A stretch of 64,000 bases of DNA from Isoetes taiwanensis (taxonomy: Eukaryota; Streptophyta; Lycopodiopsida; Isoetales; Isoetaceae), in contig JAJEKV010000011.1 of NCBI GenBank assembly GCA_021234155.1, positions 11,217,045 to 11,281,044 on the forward strand. Direction: 5' to 3'. This document shows, piece after piece, positions 35,029 through 45,861 of this stretch. The notes under the pieces are model-generated. The model did no database searches. It was not told the DNA's origin and was given only the letters and a program-made list of their open reading frames with translations. The position numbers were made by a program, and so were the translations under genes. Numbering within the stretch: position 1 is the stretch's first letter; the number at the start of each line of letters is the position of its first letter.

Positions 35029-35714
35029 TTAATTGACACCTAAAATCATTGCCAGTGTGGCATTCGTCAATACAGCTTGAATCACCTCCTTGTTATCTTT
35101 TGGATTATATCCCAACACCTTGTTGTAGACATAACACATGTGTTTGCAGAGGAGAAATCTACCCTTGCAATTATGTTTCATGAATTCTGGACAACTACAC
35201 TTCTGAGCTAAAAAATTACATGCTTTCTGCATGTGATAATTTGTTTTCCAACAACTTCTGCTTCCATGTCATAACTTCGCTCTAGATTCACATCTTCATC
35301 GTTACTCAATCTGGCTCTTTTATTGACACGCCTTCCATTTCTAACTCTGACGAAACTACTCGCAGAAGGTGCATCAGAAGAAATGTTAGTGGAATACTGA
35401 TTAGATGTGGATGATAGCCCTCTCACCTCGAATCCGCTACTCATCAACAGTTGCAATTCTTCATCCTTTATGTTGACTCCTGTAGCTACTAGCCAACTAC
35501 CAGGTCTGCTAGGAGCACTGACTATACTGTAGTCTGGATACCATGTATGTTGCACATTGGTTGAACAAAACCACATCATTTGTTCCTGCTCTCCATTACG
35601 ATGTCTTCTAATCCCATAAAAAGGAGGGGCAACAGTGGACTTGTCTCCCTTGTTAATACGCGTTTGGCATTTACGACCAGTTTTTGAAAAACTTCCAGCA
35701 AGTGTCCTCCTCAA
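35029..35714 (-). pseudogene. SWIM zinc-finger protein carried by the MULE
   Basis: Two overlapping minus-strand frames (35208-35714 and 35029-35232), probably one gene with a frameshift near 35215. The downstream frame has a SWIM finger: CSCPEF...LLCKHMCYVYNKVLG, then EVIQAVLTNATLAMIL, close to the finger of ZSWIM2/MEKK1-type proteins. The upstream frame (168 codons) has FSKTGRKCQTRINKGDKS and WFCSTNVQHTWYP, and a Ser-rich basic segment; I do not recognise it as a whole. SWIM fingers also occur in MULE transposases, but the rest of a transposase is not visible here. Confidence 0.55.
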
Positions 35715-36965
35715 GGCCCAACTAGCCTGATGATATCTACTTCTATGACTCTAATTTGTGGACGGTAGAAATTTATTGTCCTTCTTTTCGAAGTCATCAA
35801 TTCTTCAACGTGACATAGTGTGGGTCACCTTATCCGACGATGACTTCACAGCGAAATTAGTAATTGTGGATGTCTTTCTCAAGATGGTTCGGTTATTACC
35901 ACCGGATTATATTACGGCATTCCACTCCCGGGACGTTTGTTCATTAATTATATTCACTCCCTCAAGATAGGGCTTATTCGGAGAGCGAATACTTCTTTCT
36001 AATCTTCCCAGCAGTTAAAAACAAGAGGGCCCCTGTTCCCAAGTGTCTACCCTCCAACCATGCTTTGTATTTTGAACTTTGCAAGAGTGCTTCTGTCATA
36101 TCAAATACGCATGCATCATATAAATTCAGTCTTTTTATATCCCCTAGCTACTAGCTAGCATTCACGAAGATCGAGCTGCAATATACGGACATTTTCGTAA
36201 CCCTCCAATTTGTATTTAAATTTGCATCCTAGTAAATAATAATGATCCTATAGTTTAGCCTAATTTAAAGGAAATCACATTATAGATTACACGTTTTGTT
36301 ATTTAAAAATAAAACGGTGTCATATCTTAAAAATACTTACAAAATAAAAACCCGTGTCGTCGGCCGCGCGAAATGAACGAACCCTATCTCCATTCTGCAA
36401 TATTGGCTAGTGCCACGAGTTGCTTTAGGAATGGTCGCCAGGGAATAAAGACGACCCTATTTCTATTTTGTAAGTATTGTAAATATTCACAAGTTGCCTT
36501 CTTCGTATCCGAGGTCATATCTTAAGTAGTGTACATCTTAAAGTTGTACATATTAAAGTAGTATACATCTTAAAGTAGTATACCCTTACAGTTGTACATC
36601 AAATGTAGTTGTATATCAAATATATAGTTATATAATTGTATATCAAATATAATTGTGTATTGCTTTCAACCTTAGTATTGCTTTCCACAATTTTTTTTCC
36701 ACATTTCCGACATTTATATTGTCCACATTTCCATGTTATATTTACATTTCAAAAAAATCGCATCCTTTTCTGAAACATCTGAAAAAATCGAATCCTTTTC
36801 TGGCTTTTCTGATACGAAGTCGGATGTTCTGATACCAATTCGGACCAGAAGGGGGAGTTTAGAGCCGGGCTTCTAATATCCGGTTTAAATCATGCTCCAT
36901 ACACAAACTGCCCTTAGATCCTGCTCCGGCTTCAAGCACTGTAAGTATTACCGTCTGTTTTTTAT

Positions 36966-37347
36966 TTGAAGCTAGTAGGGGACGGCGCCGTTGCCCTTAG
37001 AAACTCTCAGGAACTCTCAGAATCCTCCTCCTTAAATATCTCAGGAAGATATAGAATGTGATTGATTCCAAGGGGACGGCACCGTTGCCATATATTTTAT
37101 CAGATTTGAAATCCAGAAATGGCAGCCGTTGGTTTAGTTTTGTATTCTTCTAGAACATTTTCGCTTATTCTATCACATCTGATTATAGATTTTATCACGG
37201 TTCAAATGCTAGCCAATGCAAGGGGACGGCACCGTTGTCTAATAATTTGTCTGATTTTAAATCCGGAAATGACAGCACATTTGATTCAAGATTTTCACAT
37301 TTCAAAAGACGGTACTGCCATGTAATACAAGGGGACGGCACCGTTGC
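36966..37347. repeat. Four spaced copies of GGGGACGGCRCCGTTG in the MULE
   Basis: Copies at about 36967, 37072, 37221 and 37330, each usually preceded by AA and followed by about 90-130 bp of related AT-rich sequence with GATTTGAAATCC-like words. The core ACGGCGCCGT is a perfect palindrome in the first copy and has one mismatch in the others. Confidence 0.8.
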
Positions 37348-39005
37348 AGAAGATTGGACTGAATCCAGAACATGCATGGTAGCCGCTACTAATTAATGGG
37401 TGTCTATTGCGTTCAATTCAGAAGGCTGGATAGAACTAGCTTCAGCAAAAAACCTAACAACGGCAGCGCTACTCCAAGTTTTGAGCGGCACCTTCCTCAT
37501 CCTCAGGTATGAAGTTTTATTTTATGTTATCTTTGCTAATTACGAAAGGAAGGTGTTTGTGATACATTGTCCAGACCTTTATGGTGATCCCATTATTAAA
37601 TCTGGACGGATTGTAAGTTGCTCCACTACCTTTCACCATTTCCAGACATCCCTGGACTTTAAAGCTTAATGCTTTAAGTGCCTGACTGATATTTTGATCA
37701 AAATCCTTAATAATCTGCTTAAATACGGTTGGACTTATTTCTGATGCTTTCTTCCTAGAAGACTTGTTGTTGGGTCTCATAATAAATAAGCAATCCACCG
37801 TGGCTCTGTTTTAACAAAATATTTGGTCTTGGACCTGCTAATATTGTGTTGTATTCTCCGATAAGATGGCAGCCACCTTAAATTTGGTTGAACTCATCCT
37901 TTATGCAAGTTTTTCCTAGCTGGTATAGGTCTGAATATGGTCTATTACTAGTTAATCACTGTTAATATGAAGTCTGTATTTCTGTATTTCAGCATTATTT
38001 AACCTAAGATGGGCACGAATAAGGCCTGGATTTATATCTGTTATTAGCTGAAAATATAGGGTGAAGGGCGATAAGCCAGAGAGTTATATTGCTTACCTGA
38101 CGCCCCTTGTCTGATTACCATCATCATTATGCTAATTTTGACATTGTTTGGATGCAGGTAACCGGAACTCTCTCTCCTTGGTGTTTTTGGCTTTTGTTTG
38201 CTACTATCAAGGGATCAAGTTTATGGATCTAATATAGTACAGCTACAAGCAAATGGTGAGATCTTTCCTATAAAAGATGCTTAACGGAAAGCTCCATGTT
38301 ACTATGGTAACAATCTGCTTAAATTTATGGATTATGGCCTTCAAAATGACCTTATTTAACTGTTTATGTTTGGTTCAAAGGGTATAGCCTTTAACATATT
38401 ACAATAAAAATTCTTCTGATATACACTACTCTCAAAACTGATCTATTGTGCTTGAACAGAATATGAAATAAAGATATTTGTTTATTTATAGTTGAGTATA
38501 TTATGACCATCTGTCTCAAATATTTATACTTGGAAAATGTTATCTGATTAAAATAACTAATGAGAGTAAAAAATGAATGTGTGGCGTAATCCAAAAACAA
38601 ATGAGTGAATTAATTTGCCTTGAACAACATTCATAAAGCACTTGATGTCCTTCTAAAATGTATGGTTATGAGAGTACCTGATGTGGCCTGGATTAAAACC
38701 CAGGGTAGATATGGGAATGCACGTATTTACTTTGAATGAAAGCTTTTAAATGTCTTTGTACTTTATCTGACTGTAGTCTTAGTAAGAACGTAATCGAAGA
38801 AAACTTGTCTATTGCATGTTTTGAAGTGCAAAGGACAGCCATGCGAGTTGCATACAGATGTTTCAAATATTTGGTTCATATTAAGTGCATGGAATCAATG
38901 CATCCACAGATACAGATATGGGTGTCTCACACAGGTGCTGACTGTATTTATAGTCCAAAAGGAAATCTAGACAGGGGAGGTGGAATGCATAAATGGGAAA
39001 GAGAA
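37348..39005. other. MULE interior without a clear gene
   Basis: Plus-strand frames at 37400-37669 and 38736-39017 are short and unrecognised; possible exons upstream of the 39240 ORF (CAG acceptor-like sites at 38157 and 39034) cannot be confirmed. Confidence 0.35.
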
Positions 39006-39797
39006 AATTATCCCTGATGGATTGATTTCCCTTTAGGGTCTTATCCAGAAGAAGAAGAGTCAGATTACAACCGGATCCGTGGAGGGCAGAAAATTAAGGT
39101 GGATCCAAATGAGGAAAAAGTGGATGTTGACAAAAGAAAGAGAAGCAGGAAAGACAAGCCATAAGTATCTGATGCAACTAATGAGGAGAATGAGGAAGAG
39201 GATCTTATTGTCGATTGTCAAACACCTCCATGAAGGCAAATGCCTGATGTTGTACAAGTTCAAAAAGAATGCCATACTGAATTTCGAGTTGTCCAAGCAG
39301 ATATATGTGTGGTCTTCATGGCTGTAACATTAGGCAGCCATGAAGTGTTTACATCATTGAGAAATTTAGGAAAGGAGGTCAAGAAAACATCCATGTACTA
39401 CAGGAATGGAAAAGTCAGAGATTGGGGTGCTAACTTGGTTCTTGTTGATCTGCCAACAAATGACCCTACAAGAAGTGACTCAAACGAAACACCATACTGG
39501 AACAAACTTGACACACGACTAGTAGATGGATGTTTCAGTTTGGGTGAACTCTGTTTGGATGATAGTGGATGGTTAGTGTGCATTAGCAGTTACATGGCAG
39601 CTAGAAAAAAGAACCTTGAACTAGGAAGATCATACAAATTGATAGGGGACAGACCATTCAGTTATCATAAAGATAAATACGGTATTCTATCAAGAAATGT
39701 GCTGATAGTATCTCTCTACAAAAGAGCTGGCACAAATCCGATATTTAAATCCAAGGAGCAATGTTGTCCTCAATGTCAAGTATTGAGCAAAAAGTAA
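39006..39797 (+). CDS. MULE-borne ORF, possibly methyltransferase-like
   Basis: The open part is 39240-39797 (185 codons); the run before it (39020-39235) reads as an acidic/basic region (EEEESDYNRI, VDKRKRSRKDKP) with a stop and a frame change. The open part has GANLVLVDLPTNDP, then YWNKLDT...FSLGELCLDDSGWLVCISSY, then RNVLIVSLYKRAG and a terminal CCPQC. The run of a hydrophobic strand ending in D-x-P, a helix, and then a strand 'GWLVCISS' is like motif IV and the next strand of beta-class DNA amino-methyltransferases, but DPPY is replaced by DLPT and no SAM-binding FxGxG is seen. Assignment is tentative. Confidence 0.4.
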
Positions 39798-40317
39798 AGA
39801 AACGCAAACGATGTCTTCACATCGATGACGAGGCACAAGAAGATACTTGATCTGAAAATATAAAATACATCTGTCGTTTATGCATTAGATATAGTCTCTG
39901 CAATTATTGCAGTAACATAAATTACCATGCTATTCGGACTTTCTTATTTGTTATATTATTTCATGTTGTTATTATCTAGATTTGTTATATTTGTTTCATG
40001 TTGTTTTATTTGTTATATTATTTCATGTTGTTATTATACCAACATTGTTCTATAATTGGGTTGTTTAAGTCTACGGTGCAAGGTGTTGTCCCTTTTGGAA
40101 GCAAACATTGTATCCTGTAGATTCTTGGAATATTAAGAATATTCCATAAAAACTCAAAAAACATGTTTCAAAAAAACCTAAAAAAAAATTCCCCCTTGGC
40201 ACTTCTTGACTTAGTAATTTTTGATTTGGCAAGATGGAGCGTTATGACTAGAATATCTTGTAACATTTTATACCATTCAAGACTTGGTTGCAAAACACTT
40301 TATATTACGTATACCTG

Positions 40318-41581
40318 TTACAAAAGACTTTTTGCAAATGGAAAGTTTAACCCTTTCAAACAAAAGTACTTTAGACGAATTTGGTTACAAAAAATATTTC
40401 TTGCTTGAAGTTTAAGCCAGACAGAAAGGAGACGGATATAACTTACAAATAAAGTGGAAGTAGAGGCAGTAAGCTCAAGCAATTCCCTGTGAAATCTTAA
40501 GGTAGTTGCAGTATAAGCACCACACTTGGTAATCAGTGCTGGATTGAATCTGTTCCTTGCATCTACAGTAGTGCACAAACCTTCCCTCTTTCGATCAGGT
40601 GACATCTTGCATGTACAAACATAGGTGCAACTAAGAGCATGCATTTCAGCAAGTGGACCTCCAAAAACAAACTACCATTTCCTGCTGATTCTGTCATCCA
40701 TTTTCTTCCATCCAATATTTTTTTGAAAAACTTGAACATGTTGTGCCTTTATGTAGGTGTTTTTACTTAAAATAGGGAAAGAACCGATGGTCTTCTCATT
40801 GTCCTCCCAAAGATGCAGCTCGGGTAGTGGCATTTGCTGACAGTTCTCACAGATACAATATTGTGTGTCATAGGGGTTGAAAAAACCATTACCTTCTTTG
40901 ATTCTGCATCCTCGACTACTTAACAGATTATAGCTTATGAGTTCTTGGGTCATTTCTACATCTGTGAGTTCAGTACTAGCTCCTTTGCTCAGTCAAGGTC
41001 TGCCTTAGTTCACAAGTGCAACCATCCCGTTCTTTCCAATAGAAATACATCTGAAACCAAGCTCTGAAGTGGAAGTCACCAAGTCGGATTTGTAAATCAG
41101 AAGCTTTTCCAAGCAACTCTCCCAAACCATTGCTGGAAATGTTGTCCTCTAAGATACCACAATCGTCTCTAGTACAATCGGTTCTTGCCATGAATATTTC
41201 ATGGAGTATTTCATGCTGGGCCTCTATATACATCATCTTAGTGGCAAATTCCCTGTCTATAACCATGCCATCTCTGCACATGAATTCCATCCTATCCATC
41301 TTAAAAAAAAAACTTTCAACCAAAATGTCATCCTCCACACTAAAGTCCTTCGAGATTTAAAGTTGCTGCTCTCGAATCAGATCCACCAAGTCGCCAAATT
41401 GCTTCAATGCAAACCATGTTGGATCACGAGCCCGAGTCAACATCTGTATTGCTTTCCTGATTTCTCTTTCTGTTAGTAATTCAGGCATTCTTGGCAACTG
41501 GAAGATGAAGGAAAAAAAGGTCGGATATGAAGCATTAGGAGGACAACGATTGCATGCTAAGTCTAGAAGAATCCGGCACAT
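40318..41581 (-). CDS. Unrecognised multi-exon protein, copy 1
   Basis: Minus-strand coding-like stretches: 41357-41520 (MPELLTEREIRKAIQMLTRA...), 40976-41338 (120 codons, MEDDILVESFFFKMDRMEF..., with C-pairs DCTRDDC and CTCEL), 40672-40953 (YCICENCQQ) and 40318-40644 (SCTYVCTCKMSPDRKREGLC). The 120-codon part is identical in the second copy at 60013-60375, and substitutions elsewhere are few. The Cys pairs suggest metal binding. No family recognised; exon joins are not resolved. Confidence 0.4.
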
Positions 41582-41839
41582 TAATGCTTAAAGCGTGTAC
41601 GATATTTTCAGTTTTTGAAAAGGCGCCTTTAGTGAAGTAAAATAGTACTACCTTGATTATTAGTGATATTACGTATAAAGATAGTAGTGATTACTACTAT
41701 CTAGGATTAGTCTAGGCGTACACTTCATATATTTTCCCACTGACAGCCTATCGAACTGTCATGTCAATTCTTGTTAGTGCAAGAACTAATAAAAGACACT
41801 TATCAGGAAAGATAACCGGAGGGTTGAGAGTATTGAGCA

Positions 41840-42275
41840 TTGTTTTTTTTTGTGTGAGCGGCTTCGGCAGACATGGTCTTGGTTGTTGACCCTATTTGGA
41901 ACGTCTCGATCTAGCCTGATGCTTGGCCCAAACTACGAAAACGAGCTTTTCATCTCGCATGTGGCTGGCTTTTATGGTCAATCTGGAAGAGAAGGAGGTT
42001 GTTTATCTTTAAGGGCGTAGATATTGTAGATGAGATTGTTCTTCAGTGGGCGCAAAATAAAATTGTTATGGCTTACAATTGTTCTCCTCTTGATCAGGAG
42101 AAGAAAGTACTGATCTGGCATACTTACCTTGATTCATTTTTTTGCATAGGCGGTGGTTGTGCTCAGTTGGATCGGTTTGTCCTTCGGGTTATAATCCTCG
42201 TCTTTGCATTTTATGTTGCTCTAGTTTTGGGTTGGCCATTAATAAAGCTTGTCGCCCTTCAAAAAAAAAAAAAAA
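41840..42275 (+). mobile_element. L1-type LINE 3' end with poly-A tail
   Basis: Plus strand reads like the extreme C-terminus of plant L1 ORF2 (HLACGWLLWSIWKRRRLFIFKG, then VLQWAQNKIVMAY), followed by a 3' UTR with AATAAAGC and a run of about 14 A (42260-42275). 5'-truncated. Also present at about 60877-61313. Confidence 0.65.
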
Positions 42276-42659
42276 ACTGGAGGCAAAAAGAACAAGATTA
42301 TGTAGATCAATTATGGCCGAAGTACAATATATATTGCCATGTACAAGCACTTATATCAGTGTTTTGTCGACAAAGACAACCTTACTATCTGTTGCAGCAA
42401 CTAGCACAAAGTGTTTCAAAGATTCAAGACACAACTCTTTTTTCCCATTGACAAGCTCCAACTTTAGAGCACCTACTTTCCTTTTCTTGTGGTAAGGATT
42501 CATAATATGCAAATAACAAAAAAAAAAATGTTACATTTCAATCCCCTTCTAACCATTTCCAGAATCCTGTAATCAAACCATTTCCAGTAATTCACAAAGC
42601 TGCAAGAAGTGTTCAAAATGAAAATAAATTAAGGTAATATACCTTATAGTTTGATCTCT

Positions 42660-44015
42660 TCAATCCTCTTCGTCTGATAACACCTCAGGAAGGTTGCCTA
42701 GAATCTTCTCACTATCAGCTTCAGACAGTGTGTAAGCTACTTGGTCTCCTCTCAATCTATATTTTGCTTGTGGCATATCAATTCTTATTGCACAAATCTG
42801 GTTGGCATAAACAATGGCTTTTGAAGCATTGGACCATAAAATGTAGCTTGTACGTGATCTCAGAACTTTTTGATAGTAAATACCCTCTAGAAGTTCTTCT
42901 CCTTCATAGAACCATTGCTCATTAACTTCAAAATCAGTTTTCACCAGATGTTTCTCCTTTGTGCACAATACTATCCAAAATAACGAGCCCTTTTCATCGT
43001 GCTTTGGAGTTGCGACAGCGAAATTATCTCCTTCTCTTAACAAGTCACTCAACACTACTACACGTTTAGAGAAATGGGCTCGTTCCAATCTACGCAACTC
43101 ATATTCATCGATTATAACCTTTTTGGGCACAATAACCACAAGTTCCCAATCATCTACGTAATCCTTGTTCAAGCATTTCTCCCATTGTGCATCAAGGCAA
43201 TATGCATAGAAACAAGATAGATGTCTCATATGCAATTGAGTAGGACAAGCTAAATTAGCGACATGGACAAAATTGATGCTCCTAGTGTCTTTTACAGTTC
43301 TTGCAGCCCAATGGTTTTTCCTGTCCACATTCTCCACTTTCCAAAACCACCTGCTCACCAATTTCTTCTTCATACTTGAAGATGGAGCAGCGATTTAGAA
43401 TTAAAATGATAAACTTGCCTCTTGAAGGAGAATACTAGATTAGCTACGACCTTATTTCTTTTGAGACTTTAATTGGCATTGCTCATGGCTTTTTGGATCA
43501 AGACATTTTTCTCTTTTTTTCTCCTTTTTCTTTGTCTTCTCTTTTTCTAAGTTTCTTCCCTGGTTGTCCTCTTTCTCTTGCCATTGCAATCTCTACGCTC
43601 TCATTCTTCCATGATTGTCCAAATCTTACTGCAATTGTCCCTGCACCAAAAAAAAGAAAGAAAGAAAAAAAAAAGAGTATAAACATTATTAAGTTTAAAG
43701 GGACAGAAATTGGAGCACCTTGGGTAATGCTTTTCTTTGAACAAAAAAATGGATCAATGAGAATGTGCCTACCACGAGTTTCCTGCAACAACTGGTGGCA
43801 GATCTTACCTGCTGCAAGAAATGTCAATAGATTAGTAAACTTTGCAAAAATTCAAGCAAAAATGGTCAATTACCTTCGAAATAACCACCAAACAAGCTTC
43901 CAGTCGAAAGAATTAAGAGAACCAAATGGACCTTCTTCGGCCTTGCTAGAACGAAGCCAATCCTCTAGATTTCTTGGAGGAAAAATCAAGAAAATTTTGA
44001 ATTTTCCTCGGTAGG
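42660..44015 (-). CDS. Unrecognised protein with a Cys-containing YVxxW motif, copy 1
   Basis: The main exon is 42660-43373: MKKKLVSRWFWKVENV, then TQLHMRHLSCFYAYCLDAQW, EKCLNKDYVDDWELVV, then FAVATPKHDEKGSLFWIVL and an acidic end LPEVLSDEED. The 'LSCF..C....C.N..YV..W' pattern recalls C-terminal parts of multicopy, transposon-associated proteins of animals and plants, from memory only. Upstream minus frames at about 43500-43660 (GTIAVRFGQSWKNES, basic end) and 43860-44015 (FLIFPPRNLEDWLRSSKAEE, followed by a GTAATT donor) look like exons. The FWI segment resembles one in the neighbouring DUF7869-like gene (RPFWIARI), so the two may be related. Confidence 0.45.
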
Positions 44016-45196
44016 CGGCATTCACTATTTTTGGGCCTGATTTTCAAACTAACTTTCGAGCTATTTTGGAGGGGACAGGGGGACAAACTAATCGAGCCAC
44101 TATACCATCTTGAGCCCTTCAATGTGTTTTCCTGGTTAAAACCCTCAGGCTACTTAAAGCAACCAATCTTTATGCAAAATTCACAAAAATATCAAACACT
44201 TTAGGATCCCTAAAGGAAAATGAGACAGTTGCATTCATATCTGCATATCTCGAGCCATATTGATCATTTTCACATACTTTTTTAAGGAGAAATCAGATAC
44301 CATATAGTGGATCTGAGATAACTAACAAAATTGGTTTTAAATTGGACACAAAATTTGGCATATGCACTTTCCCATGATAGAAAAAGATATGATGATCACG
44401 TGTTATTTAACAAATTTGGTTGTCTTTAAAATGAATATCTAGCATTATAACAGGGGTTTTTTTTTGTGATTTTATACGCTTTTTGGCATGGTTTTCATAT
44501 GATTTCATGGGCGTATTGCACGAGGCATACTAATCAGTACATCTAGAATGCATCAAGTTTTTGCATGCAATTTCTGCAATTTTTTTTTTCATCCTCCTCA
44601 ATGGTTAAGATCAGAGGGCTTACAAAGAAAGCCCTCTTTTAATTCAAGAAGATCCAAGGGTTTATAATGAAAGCCCTTTTCTCAAGCCTAATTAGGGCAC
44701 CGGGTTAGGGTTTGTGGAATCAATGATGGCAATCAAGCCATTTGGAGACATCCATAGCCGATGGAATAGGGGCGATCTCCGCGGCCATGGGTTGTGCTAA
44801 AGGGAATCGGTTTTTGATAGAACCTTTGTTGTTCGATAGGATCTTTGTTGCTCGATGTGTTACATGGACAACAATGATTCGGGGTACTCTGAGTATGGAG
44901 ACGGCAATGAGGAAAGCGTTCCCACAGGATGTCAAGAATGTATCTTTCAAAATTATTTGGATGCAAATTGGACATAGAAAATCCTTATCATCGCCCGGAC
45001 ATACGGGATCTTTTACGAGTTTCCATTTCTATCGCGCGTCATGGAGGTTGGTTCCTTTTCGGGCATACAACGTCCATCTTAAAGCGATAGGAATGGTAAA
45101 GCTATAAAAGCTGGTTCCTTCTAGTAGCTCTCTCGAAAGTGTTCATCGGCTCATTTCTTTGTAGTCAAATCCGTCTTTTGGCCGTCAAAATTTTGA
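44016..45196. other. No gene recognised
   Basis: A plus-strand frame at 44742-45107 is open but its product is not recognised and the second copy is disrupted. Otherwise AT-rich non-coding DNA. Confidence 0.4.
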
Positions 45197-45306
45197 TCAA
45201 ACGCTATATTTCTCTTCTAGTAATGCAGCTTCATGGATTGCAGCCAAGCAATTCACAGACATGACATCCCTGTAACAAGGGGGAATAGCAGCTTCTAGAA
45301 GGTTAA
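45197..45306 (-). pseudogene. Receptor-like kinase C-terminal tail, beyond the inserted element
   Basis: Minus strand reads NLLEAAIPPCYRDVMSVNC...LLEEKYSV then a stop at 45197. Lectin receptor kinases continue after kinase subdomain XI with a '..NLLEGEAPxPP'-like tail, so this could be the end of the gene whose kinase part is at 54181-54310, separated by the 8.9 kb element. The link is inference. Confidence 0.4.
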
Positions 45307-45339
45307 AAGGTGACCCAGCAAACGCACTAATGACCTGTG
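45307..45339 (+). repeat. Left terminal inverted repeat
   Basis: AAGGTGACCC then AGCAAACGCACTAATGACC and TGTG; reverse complement of 54148-54180 except C/T at one position. Confidence 0.9.
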
Positions 45340-45861
45340 TTTGCACCACAAAAAGGAATCTTTCAAAGATTCCCTAAAAAAAACCTAAAATTTGCCACTT
45401 TTGGGGGGTCAATTGAAAAAACAACCCTCAATTTTGATTTGCGACACCCCTTTTTTGGTCCAAAATTACAAATTTTTTGTTGTTTTGTGAATTCTAGACA
45501 CCCAAACAAGGTGTAAAATTGGAGTCACCTTTTAGGAAGATCTAGGCAATACAAGAAAACTAACAAAAATTAAAGAACCATTAGAATCTTGACAAAAAAT
45601 AAAAGCAAGACAAGCAAAACTTGGCATCTATCTATTTGTTATTACTCAAGAAGAACCACAAAGGTGCTATCTTGGCGCAAGATAGGCAATAGAAAAACTT
45701 ACAAGACATAACTAACATGTCTGATAGCATTTGGCACTTATACAAGACATGGAAAAACATAAAAAAAACTTGGAAGAAGCTATGCGGGCTTGGCAAAGGC
45801 CTTTAACATGTACAAAAAACTCTAGCCAAAACTAGGAGGTAACGATGTGCCCACATTTAGA

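Larger units (their letters stand above)
34805..40195. mobile_element. Mutator-like (MULE) element, 5.4 kb, 9 bp target duplication
   Basis: TTGGCACTT flanks it at 34796-34804 and 40196-40204, and occurs once at the empty site in the duplicated copy (59232-59240). The first about 73 bp (GGCGGGTGCGAC...GGAATATTCGTGTATTCC) and the reverse complement of the last about 70 bp (GGGGGAATTTTTT...GGAATATTCTTAATATTCC) align as imperfect terminal inverted repeats. 9 bp duplications are typical of Mutator elements. No MURA-like transposase is recognisable; cargo is a SWIM-finger ORF (minus) and an ORF at 39240-39797 (plus), so it may be a non-autonomous gene-carrying element. Confidence 0.88.

Noticed and set aside
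34805-40195. Deletion in copy 2 instead of insertion in copy 1
   Set aside because: The 9 bp direct repeat at both edges, inverted ends and a single target word in copy 2 are the marks of insertion.
43493-44014. Plus-strand 173-codon ORF, present in both copies
   Set aside because: Antisense to exon-like minus-strand sequence; composition (Ser/Phe/Leu runs) follows from the opposite strand. Kept as unlikely.
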